From the NCBI GenBank assembly GCA_963726575.1, contig CAVSCR010000003.1:248001-312000 (forward strand): a stretch of DNA of 64,000 nt, given 5' to 3'. Source of the stretch: CAVSCR01 sp963726575. Lineage in GTDB: Bacteria > Actinomycetota > Actinomycetes > JAHEKZ01. The position numbers and the translations under genes were made by a program. Positions 8,784 to 16,477 of this stretch are shown here, piece after piece (the first letter of the stretch is position 1; each line of letters begins with the position of its first letter). The notes beneath the pieces were generated by a model. The model had not been told where the DNA came from. It did not search any database and saw nothing but the letters and a program-made list of their open reading frames with translations.

Positions 8784-8801
8784 CGCCCGCTGCAGCGGGC
8801 G
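8784..8801. repeat. Perfect 18-bp palindrome upstream of the ilvB leader peptide
   Basis: CGCCCGCTGCAGCGGGCG is self-complementary over 18 bases and ends 13 bases before the leader GTG. It could be a protein-binding dyad in the ilvB promoter, or a 5' hairpin (7-bp stem, TGCA loop) of the leader RNA. I cannot place a convincing -10 box nearby, so the choice is open. Confidence 0.45.
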
Positions 8802-8854
8802 CGTCAAGTTTGCGAGACAGCCATCTCATGATGCGAGACCCACGGACGAACCGC

Positions 8855-10537
8855 CTAGTCGAGCACAGCTCCCTGAGCCGCCGAGCCGACCAGCCGTGCG
8901 TACTTGCCGAGCACACCGTGCGTATACCGCGGCTCCGGCGGCTTCCAGCCGACACGGCGCCGATCGAGCTCGCTCGGGTCGACCAGCAGGTCGAGGCTGC
9001 GAGCGGCCATGTCGAGGCGGATCCGGTCGCCGTCGGCCACGAGCGCGATCGGACCTCCGTGCGGCGCCTCGGGAGCGACGTGCCCGATGCAGAACCCGGC
9101 GGTAGCGCCGGAGAAGCGGCCGTCGGTCACGAGCATGACGTCCTTGCCGAGACCGGCACCCTTGATCGCGGCCGTGACGGCGAGCATCTCGCGCATTCCG
9201 GGGCCACCCATCGGGCCCTCGTACCGGATGATCACGGCGTCACCCTGCTCGATCTGCCCCGATGTCACCGCGGCCATCGCATCCACCTCGTCGTCGAACA
9301 CGCGAGCCCGCCCCTCGAACATAGGCCGGTCGATGCTGGCCGCCTTGATCACCGCACCCTCTGGCGCCAGCGATCCCTTCAAGATCGCCAGGCCGCCGCT
9401 GCTGTGAATCGGCGCACTGAGGGGGTGCACCACCACGCCATCGGGCGACGGCGGCGCCAGCTCGGCGAGGTTCTCCGCCAGAGTTCGACCGGTCACGGTG
9501 AGTACGTCACCGTGCAGCAGACCCGCGCCGAGCAGCTCGGCCATCACCATGGGGACACCCCCGACGCGGTCGATGTCGTTCATCACGAACCTGCCGAACG
9601 GCTTGACGTCGGCGAGGTGTGGCGTTCGGTCGCCGATGCCGTTGAAGTCGTCGATGCTCAGCTCGACGCGCGCTTCGTGGGCGATGGCCAAGAGGTGAAG
9701 CACCGCGTTCGTCGATCCGCCGAGCGCCATCGTCACGGCGATCGCGTTCTCGAACGCCTCGCGCGTCAGGATGTCTCGTGTCGTGATCCCACGACGCAGC
9801 AGCTCCACCAGGGCCTCACCGGAGCGGAAGGCGAACTCGTCGCGGCGTTTGTCGACCGCCGGCGGGGCGGCACTCCCAGGAAGCGACATTCCCAGCGCTT
9901 CGCCGATGCTGGCCATGGTGTTGGCGGTGAACATGCCACCGCAGGCACCCTCACCCGGACACGCATTGCGCTCGATCTCGTCGAGCTCACCTCTGGTGAT
10001 CCGGCCGAGCGCGCACGCACCCACCCCTTCGAAGACGTCCTGGATGGTGACGTCACGCCCGGCCACGCGTCCGGGAAGGATCGACCCTGCGTACACGAAC
10101 ACGCTGGCCACGTCGAGCCGGGCGGCGGCCATGAGCATGCCGGGGAGCGACTTGTCGCAGCCCGCGAACGTCACCATGCCGTCGAGTCGTTCGGCGTGCA
10201 TCACGGTCTCAACCGAGTCGGCGATCACCTCGCGGCTGACTAGCGAGGCCCGCATGCCCTCGTGGCCCATCGAGATCCCGTCTGAGACCGAGATCGTGTT
10301 GAACTCCATCGGGAACCCGCCGGCGGCGAAGACTCCCTCCTTCGCCTTCACCGCGAGCCGCTTCAGCGACAGGTTGCACGGCGTGATCTCGTTCCAGGAC
10401 GACGCGATCCCGACCTGTGGCTTGTCCCAGTCATCGTCGGTCATCCCCACCGCGCGCAGCATCGCGCGCTGCGGGGCTCGTTCCATGCCTTCGGTGACGT
10501 CCTTGCTGCGCGGCTTGAGATCCGGGCGCTCTGTCAT
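8855..10537 (-). CDS. ilvD: Dihydroxy-acid dehydratase
   Basis: Fe-S dehydratase making 2-oxoisovalerate and 2-oxo-3-methylvalerate, third common step of branched-chain amino acid synthesis. It has 560 residues, with cluster cysteines in FAGCDKSLPG and NACPGEGACGGMFTANTM and the C-terminal motif VTDGRFSGATAGFCIGHVAPEA. It sits 84 bases upstream of the ilvB leader peptide, so ilvB can also be reached by read-through from ilvD, subject to the attenuator. A 20-bp tandem duplication covers its start region and the trmB stop. Confidence 0.97.
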   Translation of the reverse strand: MTERPDLKPRSKDVTEGMERAPQRAMLRAVGMTDDDWDKPQVGIASSWNEITPCNLSLKRLAVKAKEGVFAAGGFPMEFNTISVSDGISMGHEGMRASLVSREVIADSVETVMHAERLDGMVTFAGCDKSLPGMLMAAARLDVASVFVYAGSILPGRVAGRDVTIQDVFEGVGACALGRITRGELDEIERNACPGEGACGGMFTANTMASIGEALGMSLPGSAAPPAVDKRRDEFAFRSGEALVELLRRGITTRDILTREAFENAIAVTMALGGSTNAVLHLLAIAHEARVELSIDDFNGIGDRTPHLADVKPFGRFVMNDIDRVGGVPMVMAELLGAGLLHGDVLTVTGRTLAENLAELAPPSPDGVVVHPLSAPIHSSGGLAILKGSLAPEGAVIKAASIDRPMFEGRARVFDDEVDAMAAVTSGQIEQGDAVIIRYEGPMGGPGMREMLAVTAAIKGAGLGKDVMLVTDGRFSGATAGFCIGHVAPEAPHGGPIALVADGDRIRLDMAARSLDLLVDPSELDRRRVGWKPPEPRYTHGVLGKYARLVGSAAQGAVLD

Positions 10538-10573
10538 GATTCCAACGTACGGGTCATGACTCCAGCGTACGGG
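10534..10573. repeat. 20-bp tandem duplication at the trmB stop / ilvD start
   Basis: Plus-strand unit 10534-10553 (TCATGATTCCAACGTACGGG) is followed immediately by 10554-10573 (TCATGACTCCAGCGTACGGG). The units match at 18 of 20 positions. On the minus strand each unit ends in TCATGA: the first supplies the trmB stop codon, the second the ilvD ATG. It looks like a local duplication at a former ATGA stop/start overlap that separated two coupled genes. Confidence 0.8.
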
Positions 10574-11231
10574 TGGCGATCACGTCGACCACGCGATGCC
10601 CTCGTGCCAGCCCGCGCAGCTCGAACCTCGTCGCGGGACGAGACCTCGGGCGTGGCGCGTAGCCGCCATGCGGGTTCTCCAACAGTGGCTCGGCGTCGAT
10701 CACCGACACCATCTGTTCGCCGTAGGCCTCCCAGTCCGTGGCGCAGTGCAGGAATCCGCCGGGTCGGATCCGCGAGGCCAACAACGTCACGAACGCGGGC
10801 TGCACCAGACGGCGTTTGCGATGTCGGGACTTCGGCCAGGGGTCTGGGAAGAAGATGCGAACGCCGGTGAGGGTGTCGGGCGCCAGCATCGTGTCGACGA
10901 CCTCCACAGCGTCGCCCTGCATGACGCGCACGTTGGTCAGGTGTCGGCGACCCGTGTGATCCAGCAGCTGACCCACCCCTGGCGTGTGGACGTCGATGGC
11001 CAGCACGTTCGTCGCCGGGTCGTCGGCCGCCATCGCCGCGGTGGCGTCCCCCATGCCGAATCCGATCTCGAGCACCACAGCGTGGTCGTTGCCGAACACC
11101 AGGGGCAGGTCCAGCGGCTCGTGGTCGACGGGAAGCAACCAGCAGTCCCGGTACCTGGCCAACGCGGAGGCCTGCGTCGGGGTGACCCGGTTGCGCCGCG
11201 CGTGGAAGGTCCGGATCCGATCGGTGGTCAC
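10554..11231 (-). CDS. trmB: tRNA (guanine-N7-)-methyltransferase
   Basis: SAM-dependent methylation of G46 in tRNA. The SAM-binding motif is VVLEIGFGMGDATAAMA, with AIDVHTPGVGQLL, then FFPDPWPKSRHRKRRLVQPAF, the family's tRNA-binding signature. The reading frame is open to a GTG at 11288 overlapping the previous gene. I prefer GTG 11231 because it gives MTTDRIRTFHARRNRVTPTQ, the usual actinobacterial beginning, and 225 residues. It lies 50 bases after the MoaD-like gene and 17 bases before ilvD on the same strand. Confidence 0.92.
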   Translation of the reverse strand: MTTDRIRTFHARRNRVTPTQASALARYRDCWLLPVDHEPLDLPLVFGNDHAVVLEIGFGMGDATAAMAADDPATNVLAIDVHTPGVGQLLDHTGRRHLTNVRVMQGDAVEVVDTMLAPDTLTGVRIFFPDPWPKSRHRKRRLVQPAFVTLLASRIRPGGFLHCATDWEAYGEQMVSVIDAEPLLENPHGGYAPRPRSRPATRFELRGLARGHRVVDVIATRTLES

Positions 11232-11280
11232 GGGGTTCGAGCCTAGGTCGGACTTCGGGGTGCCTACGCCACGTCCCGGC

Positions 11281-11574
11281 TCAGCCACCAGCCACCGACG
11301 GCACCACCAGCAGCTCGGCCCCGTCTGCTACGGGGGTCTGCTCGCCGCCGGTGCCTCGGATGTCGGCGCCGTCCACGTAGAGGTTCACGAAGCGCCGGAC
11401 CTGTCCGCTTTCGTCCCTCAGCCGACGCTCGACGCCCGGTCGCTGCCGCGCCAACGCGTCGAGTACGTCGCCCACGGTTGCCGGTCGCGCGGACTCCTCC
11501 AGCGCCACCTCGAACCGACCGCGGCCGGTGCCGCCGGAGAGGGCCGCCGGCACGTCGACCGTGACCAACGTCAC
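11281..11574 (-). CDS. MoaD/ThiS-family ubiquitin-like protein with C-terminal Gly-Gly
   Basis: A 97-residue protein starting at GTG 11574, whose first four bases overlap the stop of the BNR-repeat gene (GTGA). It has the beta-grasp pattern of MoaD (TVGDVLDALARQRPGVERRL, RRFVNLYVDGADIR, PVADGAELLVVPSVAGG) and ends exactly in Gly-Gly, the residues adenylated and thiocarboxylated in sulfur carriers. No E1-like MoeB/ThiF, MoaE or thiazole synthase gene lies in the window, so it may serve cysteine, molybdopterin or another sulfur transfer, or a protein modification. Coupling to the BNR protein suggests a shared job. The true frame begins only at 11574; sequence upstream in this frame is antisense-type shadow. 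Confidence 0.85.
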   Translation of the reverse strand: MTLVTVDVPAALSGGTGRGRFEVALEESARPATVGDVLDALARQRPGVERRLRDESGQVRRFVNLYVDGADIRGTGGEQTPVADGAELLVVPSVAGG

Positions 11575-12701
11575 GAGACCGCGACCCCCGGTGCGTCCGG
11601 GAGGACGGTGGCCCTGACGCACAAGACGTCGGGGAAGTGCTCGGCCACCCGACCCCACGTGGAACCGGCGTCGGTGCTGGCCCAGACCTCCCCCGAGCGG
11701 GTGCCGAAGTAGACGCCGAGCCGATCGGGGTCCTCCAGGCCGCCGACCCCGTCCACCGCGAGCGCGTCGCGCAGGACGACGCTGTAGAAGCCCTCGTCCG
11801 GGAGCCCGGTGCCCGAGGCACTCCAGGACTGGCCGGCGTCGTCGGTGCGGTAGACGCGGGCGCGGTACTCCGGCGGCATGCGATGGGCATCGGCCTGGAG
11901 CGGGAACAAGAAGGCCGTGCCTGCCCGGTAGGGATGTGCCACGAGACCGAACCCGAAGTCGGCCGGCAGCCCCGCGGTGGCCAGAGCCCAGGTGCTGCCG
12001 TCGTCGTGACTCGTGAACACGCCGCCGTGGTTCTGCAGGTACAACCGTGTCGGGTCGGCACTGTCCCGCGTCACCTTGTGCACGCACTGTCCGTACTCCG
12101 GGTAGCGGTCCGGCTGGAAGCGAGCCTCGATGCCCGCGTTCGACGGCGCCCAGGATTCGCCACCGTCGGAAGACCGGTAGACCCCGCCGGTGGAGATGCC
12201 GACCAACACCTCGTCGGGATCCGTCGGATGGGGAAGCACTGTGTGCAGGCACAGGCCGCCGAACCCCGGCTGCCAGGTGGCGCGGTGCGGATGGTCCCAG
12301 AGGCCGCGCACCAGCTCGAAGCTCTCACCACCGTCATGGGACCGGAACAGCGCGGCGGGCTCGACGCCAGCCCACACCTCGCCGGGCCGATCCAGTGGAC
12401 CTGGCTGCAGCTGCCAGACCTGCGCGACGGCCGCCTCCGCATCGGAGGGGAACCGCAGTGCGGCGCGCTCCTCCTCGACCCATGTGACGCCGAGGTCGTC
12501 GGAGTGCATGACCACCGGCCCCCAGTGCTCATGCCGTCCGCCCATCAGAACGCGAAGCGGAGCCTGGCGGGCGTCGAGGCCGATCGCCGCCACCCGGGCC
12601 ATGACGGCATGCGGACCACTCCACGACCAGGTCCTTCGATCCTCGCTGGTGGCGAGAAACAGCCCCTTGTCGGTACCGACCGCGAGAAGCACGACAGCCA
12701 C
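11571..12701 (-). CDS. BNR/YVTN-repeat (sialidase-like fold) protein, probably cytoplasmic
   Basis: 376 residues, GTG start at 12701 preceded by GGAGG at six bases. It begins MAVVLLAVGTDKGLFLATSED with no signal peptide. Several Asp-box/BNR-type motifs (SDDLGVTWVEEE, SHDGGESFELV, SSDGGESWAPS, SHDDGSTWALA, TDDAGQSWSAS, STDAGSTWGRV) mark a sialidase- or photosystem-assembly-type beta-propeller. The catalytic Arg triad and Tyr-Glu pair of true sialidases are not evident, so hydrolase activity is not claimed. It overlaps the MoaD-like gene by four bases and follows the 2-hydroxyacid dehydrogenase by 14 bases. Function unknown. Confidence 0.8.
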   Translation of the reverse strand: MAVVLLAVGTDKGLFLATSEDRRTWSWSGPHAVMARVAAIGLDARQAPLRVLMGGRHEHWGPVVMHSDDLGVTWVEEERAALRFPSDAEAAVAQVWQLQPGPLDRPGEVWAGVEPAALFRSHDGGESFELVRGLWDHPHRATWQPGFGGLCLHTVLPHPTDPDEVLVGISTGGVYRSSDGGESWAPSNAGIEARFQPDRYPEYGQCVHKVTRDSADPTRLYLQNHGGVFTSHDDGSTWALATAGLPADFGFGLVAHPYRAGTAFLFPLQADAHRMPPEYRARVYRTDDAGQSWSASGTGLPDEGFYSVVLRDALAVDGVGGLEDPDRLGVYFGTRSGEVWASTDAGSTWGRVAEHFPDVLCVRATVLPDAPGVAVS

Positions 12702-12715
12702 TGCACACCTCCGAC

Positions 12716-13642
12716 TCAGTCCAACGCGACGAGCGACGACCCGGCGACGACGTTGGCCAGCGGTTGACCGCTGGCGAGCCGGGCGAGTTGTTCACTGACC
12801 AGCCGAGCAGCCCGGGGGCGGTACGCAGAGGTGTTGCCTCCGACGTGCGGACTGATCAGGAGGTTGGGAGCCTGCCACAACGGATGGCCCTCGGGGAGGG
12901 GCTCGGGGTCGGTCACGTCGAGCGCCGCGCAGAGCCGACCAGCCTGGAGCTCCGCCAGCAAGGCCTGAGTGTCGACCACCGGTCCTCGTGCGACGTTGAC
13001 CAGCAGGGCGCCGTCAGGCATCGCGCCCAGGAAGCCGGCGTCGACCAGCCCCCGGGTGTCAGCGGTCAGCGGCACCGCGAGGATCACCACGTCGGCCCGA
13101 GGCAACAGCGCGGGCAGCTCCTCGACGCCATGCACGCCGGCGCGTGCCTGGCTGGCCACGGCGGTCACCGAGACCTCGAAGGGCGCCAGCCGCTGTCCGA
13201 TGGCCTGCCCGACCGATCCCCAGCCGACCACGAGCACGGTCCGGTCGGCCAGGGAGCACCGGAACTGGTGGTCCCAGCGCCCCGCGGCCTGGGCGCGGAC
13301 GAAGTCCGGCAGACCACGCAGCGAAGCCAAGAGCAGGCCCACGGCGAGCTCCGACGTGCTGGCGTCGTGAACGCCGGCGGCGTTGCACAGCGTGATCCCG
13401 GGCGGGAGAACGGCGAACACGTGATCGACGCCCGCGGTCAACGTCTGCACCACACGCAGGCCCGGCAGCTCAGCGATCACGTCGATCGTCGAAGCGTCGC
13501 CCAGGTAGTCCGGCACGTAGAAGCCCACGCGGTCGCGGCCAGCGGGCATCGTCAGGCCGGCGCGCCACACCCGGACCTCGAACTGAGGCGGCACCGCGAT
13601 GTCGGTGGCCCAGTCGTCGTACGGCAGCCAGATCAGGGTCAT
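12716..13642 (-). CDS. D-isomer-specific 2-hydroxyacid dehydrogenase family protein
   Basis: 308 residues from ATG 13642 (MTLIWLPYDDWATD); the frame is open ten codons further but that part is unlike the family. NAD-binding Rossmann motif VVGWGSVGQAIGQRL, catalytic Arg in NVARGPVVD, Glu in DVTDPEPLPEGHPLW and His in ISPHVGGNT are all present. It could act on glyoxylate, hydroxypyruvate or phosphoglycerate-type substrates; the substrate is not determinable. First gene of a minus-strand run leading to the BNR, MoaD-like, trmB and ilvD genes. Confidence 0.88.
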   Translation of the reverse strand: MTLIWLPYDDWATDIAVPPQFEVRVWRAGLTMPAGRDRVGFYVPDYLGDASTIDVIAELPGLRVVQTLTAGVDHVFAVLPPGITLCNAAGVHDASTSELAVGLLLASLRGLPDFVRAQAAGRWDHQFRCSLADRTVLVVGWGSVGQAIGQRLAPFEVSVTAVASQARAGVHGVEELPALLPRADVVILAVPLTADTRGLVDAGFLGAMPDGALLVNVARGPVVDTQALLAELQAGRLCAALDVTDPEPLPEGHPLWQAPNLLISPHVGGNTSAYRPRAARLVSEQLARLASGQPLANVVAGSSLVALD

Positions 13643-13727
13643 CCCGCTGACCGTAGCGACGGCGCTCCACACCCGTTCGGGCGACCGCCATTTCAGATCG
13701 CCCTGACCCCGCGCCGATACCTAAGAG

Positions 13728-14558
13728 ATGTTTCTGTCCACGTCCCGCGTCCGTGCTGCGGCTCTGGCCGCCTGCGCCGTGACGGTCGCGTTCGGTGGCG
13801 CGGCAACCGCCTCAGCCGGCGCGATGCCTGCGGCCCCGTCGCGAACCACTGCCGCCACCCGGGTCATCACCTTGGGGCAGACCTACGACATCCAGTTCGC
13901 CGGACGGCTGGACCGGACGGTCCCCGCTGACGTCTTCGAGGTGGACGGCGTCGACACCCCGAAGTCCGTGGTCACGGACCTTCACAAGCGCGGCAAGATC
14001 GTCGCCTGCTACATCTCGGCCGGCTCGTGGGAGAACTACCGTCCCGACGCCGGGAAGTTCCCCCAACGCGTCCTGGGACGCACCCTCGCCGGCTGGCCGG
14101 ACGAGCGTTGGCTGGACATCCGCAAGGTGCACGTTCTGATGCCGTTGATGAAGGCACGCATGGACGTGTGCGTGCGAAAGGGATTCGACGCGATCGAGTT
14201 CGACAACGTCGACGGGCAGTCCAACCCGACCGGCTTCCCACTGACGCGTGCCGAGCAGGTCCGCTATGACCGCGACCTCGCCCGCGCCGCGCACGCGCGC
14301 GGGCTACAACCGGGGTTGAAGAACGCGCCCGAGCTGATCCCCCAGCTGGTCAACTCCTTCGACTGGGCGCTGAACGAGCAGTGCGTGCAGTACTCCGAGT
14401 GCAAGCCGTACGAGGCATTCATCAAGCAGAACAAGGCCGTGTTCGTACTCGAGTACAACGTGAGCGTCAAGAAGATGTGTGCAGTGACCCAACCGCTCGG
14501 GCTCTACGCACAGAAGAAGCGGCTGTCGCTCAATGCCTGGCGAGCCACCTGCCCCTGA
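13728..14558 (+). CDS. Secreted GH114-like endo-alpha-1,4-polygalactosaminidase family protein
   Basis: 276 residues with an N-terminal signal peptide (RVRAAALAACAVTVAFGGAA, cleavage near ASAGA). The mature part matches the GH114 TIM barrel: TYDIQFAGRLD, KIVACYISAGSWENYRPD, FDAIEFDNVDGQSN, GLQPGLKNAPELIPQL, FDWALNEQC. In this family the Asp/Glu residues in the IEFDNVDG strand are proposed catalytic, and a characterised member cuts galactosaminoglycan. Extra cysteines (C-V-YSEC, KKMC) suggest disulfides in the exported protein. It is flanked by unrelated genes, divergent from the dehydrogenase and ending three bases before a convergent VOC gene. The substrate here is unknown. Confidence 0.85.
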   Translation: MFLSTSRVRAAALAACAVTVAFGGAATASAGAMPAAPSRTTAATRVITLGQTYDIQFAGRLDRTVPADVFEVDGVDTPKSVVTDLHKRGKIVACYISAGSWENYRPDAGKFPQRVLGRTLAGWPDERWLDIRKVHVLMPLMKARMDVCVRKGFDAIEFDNVDGQSNPTGFPLTRAEQVRYDRDLARAAHARGLQPGLKNAPELIPQLVNSFDWALNEQCVQYSECKPYEAFIKQNKAVFVLEYNVSVKKMCAVTQPLGLYAQKKRLSLNAWRATCP

Positions 14559-14561
14559 CTG

Positions 14562-14966
14562 CTACCGCGAGTCACTCCTCCGGGCGGGCGCGCCCACCGG
14601 TTGCTCGGCGATCAGGCAGAACTGGTTGCCCTCCGGGTCGGACATCACCCGCCAGTTGAACCCGTACTCGGAGATGTCGCCGTCGGGCACGGTCCCGCCG
14701 CCGAAAGCCTGGACGCGTTGCGTTGCTTGCTGCAGATCGTCCACGACTAGGTCAACGTGCAACCGGTTCTTGCCCGGCGTGGGCCGTGCCACCCGGTGCA
14801 ACGAAAGGGACGGGCCGCCGTCCACCGGCGTCAGGTTCACGTAGTGCGGCGGTTCTCCGTAAGTGACCTGTACGTCCGTACCCAGCAGCGCCGCCCAGAA
14901 CTGTCCCAACCGCTGCGGGTCGACGCAGTCGATCTGGACGTAACCGAGCCGACCGACGCCGGTCAC
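14562..14966 (-). CDS. VOC (glyoxalase/bleomycin-resistance-like) family protein
   Basis: 134 residues from GTG 14966, which overlaps the gatB stop by four bases (GTGA). One glyoxalase-type fold: GRLGYVQIDCVDPQRLGQFW at the start, KNRLHVDLVVDDLQQATQRV, and a closing MSDPEGNQFCLI. Metal-ligand positions are plausible (Asp13 in place of the usual His, His70, Glu in DPEGN-FCL) but not certain. Coupling to gatB is probably only operon packing. No substrate is assigned. Confidence 0.85.
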   Translation of the reverse strand: MTGVGRLGYVQIDCVDPQRLGQFWAALLGTDVQVTYGEPPHYVNLTPVDGGPSLSLHRVARPTPGKNRLHVDLVVDDLQQATQRVQAFGGGTVPDGDISEYGFNWRVMSDPEGNQFCLIAEQPVGAPARRSDSR

Positions 14967-16477
14967 GTCGTTGCCGTTCCCGCCCGCTCCAGCACGAGCT
15001 CGCGCACGCGAGCGGCGTCGGCCTGACCCTTCGTGGCCTTCATGACGGCACCAACCACCGCGCCGGCCACCTGAACCTTGCCCGCGCGCAACTTCTGCGC
15101 CACGTCGGGCTGAGCTGCAAGCGCCTCGTCGATCGCCGACAGCAGGGCTGAGTCGTCCGACACCACGGCCAGGCCCCGCGAGGCGACCACGGCATCGGGA
15201 TCGCCGTACCCGTCGACAACCGCCTCGATCACCTGGCGGGCGAGCTTGTCGTTGAGCGCACCCTCGCCGACCAGCGCGACGACGCGCGCCACCTGCGCAG
15301 GCGTGATCGCGAGCTCGGCGAGGTCCACCGTCTTCTCGTTCGCCAGTCGGGCCAGCTCCCCCATCCACCACTTGCGCGCCGAGTCGGCGTCAGCGCCGGC
15401 TTCGACGGTGGCTTCGACGAGCTCCACCCCGCCGGCATTGGCCAGTGACTGCATGTCGTGGTCCGACGCGCCCCACAGCTCCTGCAGCCGGCGCCGACGC
15501 TGAGCGGGCGGTTCCGGCAGGGTCTCGCGCAGGCGTTCCACCAGGTCGGCCGCCGGAGCGACCGGGGTCAGATCGGGTTCGGGGAAGTAGCGGTAGTCCT
15601 CGGCTTCTTCCTTGCTACGCCCAGACGTGGTGCTGCCGTCGGTCTCCATGAAGTGCCGCGTCTCCTGCACCACCTTCGCCCCGGTGCGGAGCACCGCGGC
15701 CTGGCGCTGGATCTCGTAGCGCACGGCCCGTTCCACTGACCGCAGCGAGTTGACGTTCTTCGTCTCGGTGCGCGTTCCCAACGTGGTCGATCCCTTGGGC
15801 TTCAACGACACGTTGGCGTCGACGCGCAACGAGCCTTGGTGCATGTGGGCGTCCGAGACGCCAAGAGCGACGATGAGGTCGCGCAGCTCGCCGGCGTAGG
15901 CCCGAGCCACGGTCGGTGCGATGACGCCCGGCACCTCGATCGTCTTGGTCACGATCTCGATCAGCGGAACGCCAGCACGGTTGTAGTCGATGAGGGAGTA
16001 GTCGGCACCATGGATGCGTCCCGTCGCACTTCCGACGTGGGTGTTCTTGCCGGTGTCCTCCTCCATATGAGCCCGTTCGATCCTGACTCGGACCGTCTGC
16101 GGACCGTCGTCGGTGGGCACCTCGACATCGAGATAGCCGTCGAAGGCGATCGGCTCGTCGTACTGCGACGTCTGGAAGTCCTTGGGCATGTCCGGGTAGA
16201 AGTAGTTCTTGCGGGCGAAGCGCGACCATGGCGCGATGGAACAGTTCAACGCCAACCCGATGCGGATGGCCGACTCCACCGCCTTCTCGTTCACGACAGG
16301 GAGTGAACCGGGCAGGCCCAGACACACCGGGCACACCTGGGTGTTGGGCTCGGCGCCGAACGCAGTAGGGCATCCGCAGAACATCTTCGACGCGGTGTTC
16401 AGCTCGACGTGGACCTCGAGCCCCATGACGGGGTCGAACTGCGCGATCGCGTCGTCGAACGGCACGAGGTCGGTCAT
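14963..16477 (-). CDS. gatB: Aspartyl/glutamyl-tRNA amidotransferase subunit B
   Basis: tRNA-binding, kinase-like subunit of GatCAB, which amidates Glu-tRNA(Gln) and Asp-tRNA(Asn). 504 residues: MGLEVHVELNTASKMFCGCP, CPVCLGLPGSLPVVNE (zinc cysteines in CGC and CPVC), YFYPDMPKDFQTSQYDEPI, RAHMEEDTGKNTH, DYNRAGVPLIEIVT, and a C-terminal YqeY-like tail. It overlaps gatA by four bases. Confidence 0.98.
   Translation of the reverse strand: MTDLVPFDDAIAQFDPVMGLEVHVELNTASKMFCGCPTAFGAEPNTQVCPVCLGLPGSLPVVNEKAVESAIRIGLALNCSIAPWSRFARKNYFYPDMPKDFQTSQYDEPIAFDGYLDVEVPTDDGPQTVRVRIERAHMEEDTGKNTHVGSATGRIHGADYSLIDYNRAGVPLIEIVTKTIEVPGVIAPTVARAYAGELRDLIVALGVSDAHMHQGSLRVDANVSLKPKGSTTLGTRTETKNVNSLRSVERAVRYEIQRQAAVLRTGAKVVQETRHFMETDGSTTSGRSKEEAEDYRYFPEPDLTPVAPAADLVERLRETLPEPPAQRRRRLQELWGASDHDMQSLANAGGVELVEATVEAGADADSARKWWMGELARLANEKTVDLAELAITPAQVARVVALVGEGALNDKLARQVIEAVVDGYGDPDAVVASRGLAVVSDDSALLSAIDEALAAQPDVAQKLRAGKVQVAGAVVGAVMKATKGQADAARVRELVLERAGTATT

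Noticed and set aside
8670..8855. T-box riboswitch before ilvB
   Set aside because: No T-box consensus (TGGNACCGCG-like) is visible, and the LLLVI leader peptide explains the terminator.
7004..10243. Very long plus-strand open frame (about 1079 residues) across ilvB and ilvD
   Set aside because: It is antisense to two certain enzymes and its product is Arg/His-rich without domains; high GC keeps such frames open.
11575..12252. Upstream extension of the MoaD-like frame to a 323-residue protein
   Set aside because: That part is an alternative frame of the BNR gene; the MoaD fold starts at GTG 11574.
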